Assembly: GCA_027482985.1 (NCBI GenBank)
Contig: JAIXVO010000107.1
Span: forward strand, 1 to 7,735
Reading direction: 5' to 3'
DNA: 7,735 bases
Origin: Cyanobacteriota bacterium
GTDB taxonomy: Bacteria; Cyanobacteriota; Cyanobacteriia; Leptolyngbyales; Leptolyngbyaceae
The notes below the pieces were generated by a model, which made no database searches, had not been told where the DNA came from, and saw nothing but the letters and a program-made list of their open reading frames with translations. Every line of letters starts with the position of its first letter. Position 1 is the stretch's first letter. The position numbers and the translations under genes were made by a program. Of the stretch, positions 1 through 5,441 are shown piece after piece.

Positions 1-1021
1 AGGGAATCCCGGAGGCTTGCGAAAAGCCGATCGCCGCTGGCACGCCGGAATCTGGCACCGCAATCACGATGTCCGCATCCACCGGAGATTCTGCCGCCAA
101 AATCCGTCCAATCCGCATCCGGTAGGTATACAGACTTTCGTTCTGCATCAGGCTATCGGGACGGGCAAAATAAATCATCTCAAAAATACAGAGCTTAGGT
201 TGGGGTTGGGTCGCCCAATGGAAGGAGGCCATCCCCGCTTCCGTAATCCACACCACTTCCCCGGGTTCCACATCCCGCAGAAAATCAGCCCCAATAATAT
301 CCAGACCACAGGTTTCGGAGGCCAGCACATACCGCGTTGGTTCATCTGGAGATTCTTTCGCCAGGGTGCCAATCACGAGGGGGCGAATCCCATTTGGATC
401 GCGGGTGCCCAGCAGTCCTTCCGGCGTACCCACCACCAAACTAAATGCGCCATGACACCGATTAAACGCGCTGATCGCCGCTTCCAGCCAAGTTTTACCC
501 GCATTCACTTCTTCCGCGATCGCAAAAGCAATCAGTTCCGAATCGGTGGTGGTCAGGAGGGTGTGATTATTTTGCAGAATTTCTTCCCGGAGCGCGGGCG
601 TATTCACCAGGTTGCCATTATGAGCCAGCGCCAGAGAACCCGCGATCGTCTTGACCACAGCTGGTTGCGCATTCACCACCCGGCTGGAACCCGTCGTCGA
701 GTACCGCGTATGCCCGACCGCCAAATCACCCGGCAATTGATTCAAAATGCCTTCATTAAAAACTTGAGACACCAGCCCCATATCTTTGTGCAAATGCACC
801 GTTTGCCCCTCAAAGGTGGCAATCCCAGCGGATTCCTGCCCCCGATGTTGAAGGGCATACAGTCCAAAGTAGGCCAGTTTCGCCACATCCTCACCGGGCG
901 CAAACACACCAAACACCCCGCAAGCTTCTTCCGGCTTATCGGGGCGATCGCCCAGCAACAATGGGTCAACAGGGTCAGAATTCAGAGAGGCACCGAACAA
1001 GGCAGAGTCATTAGGAATCAT
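1..1021 (-). CDS. purF: Amidophosphoribosyltransferase, N-terminal 340 residues (3' end outside window)
   Basis: PurF makes 5-phosphoribosylamine from PRPP and glutamine, the first committed step of purine synthesis in the cytoplasm. The visible 340 codons run without a stop. After a 33-residue leader comes CGVFGVF, whose Cys34 would be the N-terminal nucleophile of the class II glutamine amidotransferase domain once the propeptide is removed. LQHRGQESAGIA, HTRYSTTGS, HNGNLVN and TDSEL (Asp160) follow. CIFEMIYFARPDS holds Cys278, which matches the first [4Fe-4S] cluster cysteine of the Bacillus subtilis type. The PRPP loop VIAVPDSGVPAA (PDSG at 323-326) lies near the cut end. The rest of the phosphoribosyltransferase domain (family length about 490) and the other cluster cysteines lie off the left edge. 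The start is ATG at 1021; a GGAG at 1035-1038 is 13 nt away, rather far. It follows ctaE on the same strand, but a 329-nt spacer with a candidate terminator makes an independent transcript likely. A TATATT box on the minus strand (1090-1095) could be its -10, though no good -35 was found. Confidence 0.96.
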   Translation of the reverse strand, partial: MIPNDSALFGASLNSDPVDPLLLGDRPDKPEEACGVFGVFAPGEDVAKLAYFGLYALQHRGQESAGIATFEGQTVHLHKDMGLVSQVFNEGILNQLPGDLAVGHTRYSTTGSSRVVNAQPAVVKTIAGSLALAHNGNLVNTPALREEILQNNHTLLTTTDSELIAFAIAEEVNAGKTWLEAAISAFNRCHGAFSLVVGTPEGLLGTRDPNGIRPLVIGTLAKESPDEPTRYVLASETCGLDIIGADFLRDVEPGEVVWITEAGMASFHWATQPQPKLCIFEMIYFARPDSLMQNESLYTYRMRIGRILAAESPVDADIVIAVPDSGVPAAIGFSQASGIP

Positions 1022-1181
1022 TGCGTTGGCTTGGCTCCAAGCGATTGAGTATGGCGAAGACAGCGATCGAGTAACGGGAAAAGTGTAGAAATATAAAGTT
1101 AAGGTCTTTTAATCTTCCCATTAAGTGATGGTCACATCCTAACAATCGGAGAATGTTTCGGGAATTGGGGGAGGGGGGAAT

Positions 1182-1202
1182 CAGGAGGCAGGAGGCAGGA
1201 GG
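1182..1202. repeat. Heptamer tandem repeat CAGGAGG x3
   Basis: Three perfect head-to-tail copies of CAGGAGG (1182-1188, 1189-1195, 1196-1202) lie in the ctaE-purF spacer, inside a purine-rich stretch that runs from about 1160 to 1240. Short heptamer repeats of this sort are known from cyanobacterial intergenic regions (STRR-type). A second array with a different unit begins at the next base. Copy number is likely to vary between strains, which is inference. Confidence 0.85.
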
Positions 1203-1229
1203 AATGGGAAGAATGGGAAGAATGGGAGG
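1203..1229. repeat. Nonamer tandem repeat AATGGGAAG x3
   Basis: Three copies of a 9-bp unit, two perfect (1203-1211, 1212-1220) and a third with one change (AATGGGAGG, 1221-1229). The array abuts the heptamer array with no spacer base. Both are purine-only on the plus strand apart from single C or T positions, so the transcript of the oxidase operon or purF leader would carry a pyrimidine tract here. Confidence 0.85.
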
Positions 1230-1297
1230 AAGAGAGGGAATTGAAGATGATGGACACCACTGCTGCGCTATATTTTCCTTGGCATAATTAGAAAACA

Positions 1298-1332
1298 CAA
1301 AGGGCAGAAGGGATTGCCCCCTCTGCCCTTTG
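1298..1332 (-). terminator. Candidate rho-independent terminator after ctaE
   Basis: An 11-bp perfect stem (1298-1308 pairing with 1322-1332) extends by three more G-C pairs after one mismatch. It begins 18 nt after the ctaE stop. On the minus strand the hairpin is followed by TGTTTTC, a weak T tract, so termination efficiency is uncertain. The 3' arm also belongs to a run of TGCCCNN heptamers, so the hairpin may be a repeat-derived element that serves as a terminator. Confidence 0.5.
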
Positions 1333-1348
1333 CCCGCTGCCCACTGCC
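1315..1348. repeat. Degenerate heptamer array TGCCCNN
   Basis: The units are TGCCCCC (1315-1321), a two-base gap, TGCCCTT (1324-1330), TGCCCGC (1331-1337), TGCCCAC (1338-1344) and a partial TGCC (1345-1348). The array ends two bases before the ctaE stop codon complement. On the minus strand it reads as GGGCANN repeats directly behind ctaE. The seven-base period matches the neighbouring CAGGAGG array in length but not in sequence. Confidence 0.65.
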
Positions 1349-1350
1349 TT

Positions 1351-1971
1351 TTACTTCAGTAAGTACAGCAGGATGAACAAGACAATCCACACGACATCGA
1401 CAAAGTGCCAGTAGATTTCGGCGGCTTCAACGCCAAAATGGCTGGTTTCGGAGTAGTGGTTGGGCTGGCGAGATCGCCACAACACACCCAAAATTAACAC
1501 CAGCCCGAATAGCACGTGGAGACCATGGAACCCGGTCAGCACATAGAAGGTGCTGGCAAACAGGTTGGTTTTCAGACCGAACTCCAGGTGGAAGTATTCA
1601 TACAACTGACCCACCAGGAAGATCGCGCCCATGGCGGCGGTGATGGCAAACCACAGTTGTAACCCCTTGACATCATTCTTTTTCACAGCGACATCGGCAT
1701 TGTGAATGACGAAGCTACTGGAAATCAGAATGATGGTGTTGACTCCCGGCAGCAGTAATTCCAGTTCCGGGGTGCCAGCGGGGGGCCACACGGGGGAAAC
1801 GGCGCGGAAGGTCAAATAGGCGGTGAACAAACCCAGGAAAATCATGGCTTCCGCAATCAGGAAGACGATCACGCCCAAAATCCGGTGATCCGGATGGGCA
1901 TGATGACCGCTCCCATGGGCGACCTCTGCCGGGTAATTGACGACTGAAGTTGAATCGATCGAACTTTGCAT
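1351..1971 (-). CDS. ctaE: Cytochrome c oxidase subunit III
   Basis: This is the integral membrane subunit III of the aa3-type terminal oxidase. It packs against subunit I and stabilises the complex during turnover. At 206 residues it is the short bacterial form with five predicted membrane helices (about 31-54, 75-95, 105-125, 137-163 and 186-204), lacking the first two helices of the mitochondrial form. Family signatures are FLIAEAMIFLGLF with Glu41 in the first helix, FYVLTGFHGLHV (142-153) and the C-terminal EAAEIYWHFVDVVWIVLF with Glu185, His189 and Asp192. The His-rich N-terminus (HHAHPDH, 23-29) is cytoplasmic by inference. The ATG at 1971 follows an AGGAG six bases away that overlaps the ctaD stop, which indicates tight coupling to ctaD. 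It is the last gene of the operon, with a candidate hairpin terminator after it. I see no fourth-subunit gene. Confidence 0.97.
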   Translation of the reverse strand: MQSSIDSTSVVNYPAEVAHGSGHHAHPDHRILGVIVFLIAEAMIFLGLFTAYLTFRAVSPVWPPAGTPELELLLPGVNTIILISSSFVIHNADVAVKKNDVKGLQLWFAITAAMGAIFLVGQLYEYFHLEFGLKTNLFASTFYVLTGFHGLHVLFGLVLILGVLWRSRQPNHYSETSHFGVEAAEIYWHFVDVVWIVLFILLYLLK

Positions 1972-1977
1972 GAGTGG

Positions 1978-1982
1978 CTCCT
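1978..1982 (-). promoter_or_regulatory. Ribosome binding site of ctaE, overlapping the ctaD stop
   Basis: AGGAG on the minus strand lies 6 nt before the ctaE ATG. Its first two bases are the last two bases of the ctaD TAG stop (1981-1983). A ribosome finishing ctaD therefore sits on the ctaE initiation site, which suggests translational coupling of subunits I and III. Confidence 0.8.
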
Positions 1983-3660
1983 ATCCTTCGGCAGCAGCGG
2001 TCGCTAAAAAGGGTCCCGCCTTGATAATTTCCTTTGCTTCTTCTGTCCCATATTCGTAGGGCGCAATCAACAACACGGGATCAACCGCGAAGTTTTCGTG
2101 CGGCGGCGGCGATGTGGTTTGCCATTCAAAGGTCAAGCCACCCCAGGGATTGCTGGGCGCTTTCTCACCCTTAAAGATGCTGTAGAGGACGTTGAAGATG
2201 AAGGGGAAGGTCGAGACGGCCAGAATGTAGGCACCGATGGTACTGACCACATTCAGCACAGCGAACTTGGGATCGTAATCGGCAATCCGGCGGTTCATCC
2301 CTTCCAGCCCGAGCTTGTGCATCGGCAGGAAGCAGATATTGAAGCCAATCAGCGTCAGGATAAAGTGCGCTTTCCCTAACTTTTCGTTGATCATGCGACC
2401 GCTCATTTTCGGGAACCAGTGGTAGATCCCGGCATAGAGACCGAACACACTGCCGCCAAATAACACATAGTGCAGGTGCGCCACGATGAAGTAGGTGTCG
2501 TGCACATGGATGTCGAAGGGCACCGAGGCCACCATCACACCGCTAATGCCGCCAATCACGAACATGGAGATGAACCCCATCGCGAACAACATGGCGCTAT
2601 TGAGCCGGAGTTTACCGCCCCAAATCGTCGCTAACCAGCTAAACACTTTGATCCCGGTGGGAACGGCAATGATCATGGTGTTGATCATGAAGAACATCCG
2701 CAGCCACGGCGGGGTGCCACTGGTAAACATATGGTGTGCCCAGACGATCAGCCCCAGGAAGCTGATGGCGAAACTGGAATAGGCGATCGCCTTGTAGCCA
2801 AAAATCGGTTTGCGCGAGTGAACGGGCAGAATCTCTGAAATTAACCCGAACACGGGCAAAATCATGATGTAGACCGCCGGATGCGAGTAAAACCAGAACA
2901 TGTGCTGGTACACAATCGGGTCGCCGCCCCCAGTGGGATTGAAGAACGAAGTTCCGACGATCAGGTCAAACGACAGCAGAATCAGTGCGCCTGCTAATAC
3001 GGGGGTGGAGACGAGGATCAAGCAGGAAGCCGCCAGCATCGCCCAACAGAACAAGGGCATCTGGTTCAATCCCATCCCCGGGGCACGCATTTTGAGGATG
3101 GTGACGATAAAGTTGACTCCCCCCAAAATGGAGGACGTGCCCAAAATCAGAACGCTCAGAATCCAGATGGCTTCCCCAACCTGGTTATCCACCAGACTTA
3201 AGGGTGGGTAGGAAGTCCAGCCGGAACCCGGTGCGCCAAAGAAAAAGCTGGACATCAGCAGGATGCCACCGGGCGGAATCATCCAGAAGGCGACGGCATT
3301 GAGCTTGGGAAAGGCCATATCCCGCGCCCCAATCAGCAGGGGAATCAGATAATTGCCAAACGCCCCGGTTGCTGCTGGCACAATCCACAGGAAGATCATC
3401 ACCGTCGCATGGACGGTAAACAAGCCGTTATAGAGATCGGGGCTGACCAGATCGGAGGCGGGCGTGGCTAATTCCGTCCGTACCAGGGTGGCCAAAAAGC
3501 CGCCAATCAAATAGAAGATGAACGACGTGACCAGGTATTGAATCCCGATCACCTTATGGTCGGTACTGAAACTGATGTATTTCCGCCATTCACGCTTGCT
3601 CTCGGTTGAACCCCCGTGAGCAGGTGTGACGATGGCTTGCTCTGGAACTGTTTGGGTCAT
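1981..3660 (-). CDS. ctaD: Cytochrome c oxidase subunit I, A2-type motif
   Basis: This is the catalytic subunit of the haem-copper oxidase, which reduces O2 to water and pumps protons. Its 559 residues form about 12 membrane helices. Ligands by family alignment: low-spin haem a, His84 (TVHATVM) and His397; CuB, His260, His309 and His310 (WAHHMF), with Tyr264 as the His-Tyr cross-link partner; haem a3, His395 in HVHDTYFIVAHLH; His387-Asp388 at the Mg/haem-propionate region. Both proton paths show: K-channel Thr335 and Lys338 (PTGIKVFSW), and D-channel entrance Asn103, Asp114 and Asn121 (GARDMAFPKLN). The sequence at His260 is YSHPAVY, so the D-channel glutamate of A1 enzymes (HPEV) is Ala262; Tyr258 and Ser259 mark the A2 class. 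ATG at 3660 comes 24 nt after the ctaC stop with no clear Shine-Dalgarno. The N-terminus before EWRKYISFSTDHKVIG is hydrophilic and variable. Location is the thylakoid or cytoplasmic membrane. Confidence 0.98.
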   Translation of the reverse strand: MTQTVPEQAIVTPAHGGSTESKREWRKYISFSTDHKVIGIQYLVTSFIFYLIGGFLATLVRTELATPASDLVSPDLYNGLFTVHATVMIFLWIVPAATGAFGNYLIPLLIGARDMAFPKLNAVAFWMIPPGGILLMSSFFFGAPGSGWTSYPPLSLVDNQVGEAIWILSVLILGTSSILGGVNFIVTILKMRAPGMGLNQMPLFCWAMLAASCLILVSTPVLAGALILLSFDLIVGTSFFNPTGGGDPIVYQHMFWFYSHPAVYIMILPVFGLISEILPVHSRKPIFGYKAIAYSSFAISFLGLIVWAHHMFTSGTPPWLRMFFMINTMIIAVPTGIKVFSWLATIWGGKLRLNSAMLFAMGFISMFVIGGISGVMVASVPFDIHVHDTYFIVAHLHYVLFGGSVFGLYAGIYHWFPKMSGRMINEKLGKAHFILTLIGFNICFLPMHKLGLEGMNRRIADYDPKFAVLNVVSTIGAYILAVSTFPFIFNVLYSIFKGEKAPSNPWGGLTFEWQTTSPPPHENFAVDPVLLIAPYEYGTEEAKEIIKAGPFLATAAAEG

Positions 3661-3684
3661 GAGTGTTGATGAATGAAGGGGCAG

Positions 3685-4779
3685 CTAGTGAGCGGACGCA
3701 TGGAGATGCGCGGGGTGCAGTTGTTCGACAACGGCAGCGTTGATCCCCAGGTCTTGCACAAACGGAGCGAGGAACTGATCAGGCGTGGTGGGATTGGCCG
3801 CGATCGCGGTTTTCAGGGCATCCGGGCTATTCGCGACCTGCTGCTCTTGTACCCAGGTATCAAAATCGGCTTGCGTTTGGGCAATCACCTTGGTTTTCAT
3901 CACCCCGTGATAAGCCCCACACAACTCGGCACAGATCACGTCATACTCGCCAATTTTGCTGGGCGTAAACCGTAACTCCGATTGCCGACCAGGGATGGCA
4001 TCCTGTTTAAGCCGAAACTCCGGCACCCAGAAGGCGTGCAGGACATCGTTAGCCGAAATATTCAGCAGGATTTCTTTACCCACGGGGACATGCAATTCTC
4101 CCGCGACGATCCCCGTATCCGGGTAGGTAAACAACCAGGCAAATTGCAGCCCAGTGGCATTGATTTGATAAGCGGCAGACTGACCCGCATTGTCTGGGGT
4201 CGCACCAATTCGGGGCGTTGTCACCCCCATTTCCGGTGCGTCTTGCGCTGGCGGAATGGTTTCGTCTCGCACTGCGGCGGTGGCGGGATCAGTTGCCGCC
4301 ATGACCATTGCGGCGTGTGGATTGGAATCCGTGGGAGGCACGAGGGGCGCAGCGATCGCGGCACCGGAGCCATAGGCCACTTGCTGCGTTGCTGGGGCGT
4401 GCGCCATCGAGTGAGCCATGGGATCTAAGCCCCCAATCCGGCTGTAAACCTCAAAGCTGTAGACGGCGATGATCAGCACAATCACGGCTGGAATGGCTGT
4501 CCACAGGATTTCCAGCGGAATGTTGCCCTCCACGTAAGGGCCATCCGTATCATCGTCCGGTTGTCGCCGGAATTTGAAGAACGAGTAGATCAACGTGCCC
4601 TGGACAATCAGGAATAAGCCAGTGCCGATCGTGACCATTAAGTTGAACAAATTATCAATACCAACCGCTTCCTCGGAAGCCGCAACGGGCAACAGCCCAT
4701 GATTTTGTCCATACCAAAAGCTAATGACGGTCAGCCCGATCCCAATTAGCAGCGTTGTAATGGAGCCTGGAATATTCAC
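3685..4779 (-). CDS. ctaC: Cytochrome c oxidase subunit II (CuA subunit) with a long linker
   Basis: Subunit II accepts electrons from a soluble carrier (cytochrome c6 or plastocyanin in cyanobacteria) through its dinuclear CuA centre and passes them to haem a. Of 364 residues, 1-23 form a signal-anchor-like helix with no lipobox cysteine. Two membrane helices follow (about 43-68 and 90-112). Residues 117-203 form an Ala/Pro/Thr-rich linker containing MAHSMAHA. A cupredoxin domain occupies about 204-310. CuA ligands are His248 (DVLHAF), then CAELCGAYHGVM with Cys283, Glu285, Cys287, His291 and Met294. FAWLFTYP (213-220) is the aromatic electron-entry segment. The tail ends in a His-rich HPAHLHASAH. 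No CXXCH is present, so it is not a caa3 fusion. The start is GTG at 4779, supported by GGAGA six bases upstream and the fit of the first hydrophobic segment. It is the first gene of ctaCDE. The linker is longer than I would expect for a bacterial subunit II. Confidence 0.97.
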   Translation of the reverse strand: MNIPGSITTLLIGIGLTVISFWYGQNHGLLPVAASEEAVGIDNLFNLMVTIGTGLFLIVQGTLIYSFFKFRRQPDDDTDGPYVEGNIPLEILWTAIPAVIVLIIAVYSFEVYSRIGGLDPMAHSMAHAPATQQVAYGSGAAIAAPLVPPTDSNPHAAMVMAATDPATAAVRDETIPPAQDAPEMGVTTPRIGATPDNAGQSAAYQINATGLQFAWLFTYPDTGIVAGELHVPVGKEILLNISANDVLHAFWVPEFRLKQDAIPGRQSELRFTPSKIGEYDVICAELCGAYHGVMKTKVIAQTQADFDTWVQEQQVANSPDALKTAIAANPTTPDQFLAPFVQDLGINAAVVEQLHPAHLHASAH

Positions 4780-4785
4780 AACAAA

Positions 4786-4790
4786 TCTCC
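4786..4790 (-). promoter_or_regulatory. Ribosome binding site fixing the GTG start of ctaC
   Basis: GGAGA on the minus strand lies 6 nt before GTG at 4779. No in-frame ATG with a better site is seen nearby, so the non-ATG start is preferred. Confidence 0.7.
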
Positions 4791-5109
4791 GCTTGGCAAT
4801 GAGTCCAGAAATTAAGCAATTCTTAAGGGTTGAGTTGTGGATTTGTTAGCGAACTGGATTAAACCGTTGAAACAAGGACTGCTCACAATCGAACCCGCGA
4901 TCCACATACTTATACAGGGTAGATCAGGTTTTTAATTTAGGGGTTAGAAACGCTACATCTGCAACAGAATTTCGTTAAGCTATCAGAGCAACTGATTTAG
5001 AGTAACTCATTTGCGGACAAGCTAAAAATCAACCCAGGCAAAGATTTGCCTTATACGAAGTAGACCGAATTTTCTTTGGCACCAGACCTTTCTTAAGAGT
5101 GTTTTAAGG

Positions 5110-5121
5110 AAATCCGGATTT
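5110..5121. repeat. Perfect 12-bp palindrome, possible operator
   Basis: AAATCCGGATTT is fully self-complementary. It ends three bases before the TTGACT of a candidate plus-strand promoter. This position would suit an activator site or part of an operator, but no known cyanobacterial regulator is matched to the sequence here. Confidence 0.3.
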
Positions 5122-5124
5122 TCG

Positions 5125-5153
5125 TTGACTGGTTTTTAGGTTGTTTAAACAAT
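5125..5153 (+). promoter_or_regulatory. Candidate sigma-70-type promoter toward ctaA (distal)
   Basis: TTGACT at 5125-5130 (five of six consensus bases) and AACAAT at 5148-5153 (four of six) are separated by 17 nt. A start near 5160 would give a leader of about 280 nt before ctaA. This is a consensus match only. Confidence 0.3.
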
Positions 5154-5345
5154 TGAATTTCTTAACGCTTTCTTTCGGTGAGTGTGAACGGAAAGTGTGT
5201 TTCTTGATACTCAAAAATGCAGGCTGATGAGAAATTAATTGAGCAATTGATCATCATTTCTCCAGCAATCCAAAGAAATTACAAAAGGTTTCCGGGCAGA
5301 CGAACAATCTCATTACAGTATGGAAGTGTTCGGCGTTCAATGAAA

Positions 5346-5373
5346 TTGACAACCATTCAAAGCGCCTGACACT
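5346..5373 (+). promoter_or_regulatory. Candidate sigma-70-type promoter toward ctaA (proximal)
   Basis: A perfect TTGACA (5346-5351) is followed after 16 nt by GACACT (5368-5373), a poor -10 matching three of six bases. Transcription would begin near 5380, leaving a leader of about 60 nt before the ctaA ATG. The strong -35 with a weak -10 could fit an activator-dependent promoter, which is inference. Confidence 0.3.
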
Positions 5374-5385
5374 GAACTGACTTGT

Positions 5386-5395
5386 CGCGATCGCG
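5386..5395. repeat. HIP1 palindrome in the ctaA leader
   Basis: CGCGATCGCG contains the cyanobacterial highly iterated palindrome GCGATCGC (5387-5394). It is the only copy in this window outside a gene. The other six lie in purF (516-523 and 944-951), ctaD (2783-2790), ctaC (3800-3807 and 4352-4359) and ctaB (7195-7202). Confidence 0.9.
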
Positions 5396-5428
5396 CTGCC
5401 GTCCTCCTCACTCATTTTGTTTTTCATC

Positions 5429-5433
5429 AAAGG
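5429..5433 (+). promoter_or_regulatory. Ribosome binding site choosing the ctaA start
   Basis: AAAGG lies 8 nt before ATG at 5442. This supports starting there and not at the in-frame TTG at 5382, which would add 20 residues with no family resemblance and has no ribosome binding site. Confidence 0.6.
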
Positions 5434-5441
5434 TTACATGC

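Larger units (their letters stand above)
4780..5441. promoter_or_regulatory. Divergent regulatory region between ctaCDE and ctaAB
   Basis: This 662-nt, visibly AT-rich stretch separates the ctaC start from the ctaA start and must hold the promoters of both operons. On the plus strand there are two candidate promoters (5125-5153 and 5346-5373). On the minus strand there is a TATAAG box (4909-4914) about 130 nt before ctaC, with only a poor -35. Other structure: a 12-bp palindrome (5110-5121), an imperfect hairpin with arms 5229-5235 and 5256-5262, and a repeated TTCTTAAG (4820-4827, 5090-5097). I saw no NtcA-type GTAN8TAC site. The short open frames inside lack ribosome binding sites and use codons unlike their neighbours. 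Confidence 0.65.

Noticed and set aside
17..1048. 343-codon open frame on the plus strand opposite purF
   Set aside because: It is exactly antisense to a clearly conserved PurF reading frame, its product is Arg/His/Pro-rich with no domain, and it has no support of its own.
1011..1298. 95-codon minus-strand frame ahead of purF
   Set aside because: Its middle is the translated tandem repeats (Leu-Pro-Ile runs), and it overlaps the purF start in another frame. It has no ribosome binding site and no recognisable domain.
1981..3660. CtaD as a quinol oxidase or B-type or cbb3 oxidase subunit
   Set aside because: The neighbouring CtaC has a complete CuA site, and the K- and D-channel residues and ctaCDE gene order fit an A-type cytochrome c oxidase.
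4799..4906. Short frames (16 and 31 codons) beside the ctaC start, considered as leader peptides
   Set aside because: Neither has a ribosome binding site or an attenuator-like hairpin pair next to it.
4820..5097. TTCTTAAG repeated at 4820-4827 and 5090-5097
   Set aside because: Only two copies of an 8-mer, in AT-rich DNA 270 nt apart; chance is a fair explanation.
5217..5369. 50-codon plus-strand frame in the divergent region
   Set aside because: It has no Shine-Dalgarno. It uses AGA, AGG, CGA and TTA codons unlike the neighbouring genes, and its product matches no family I recognise. A chance frame in AT-rich DNA is more likely.
5382..5441. Extended TTG start for ctaA
   Set aside because: The added 20 residues are not family-like and contain the HIP1 palindrome. 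The ATG at 5442 has AAAGG at the right spacing.
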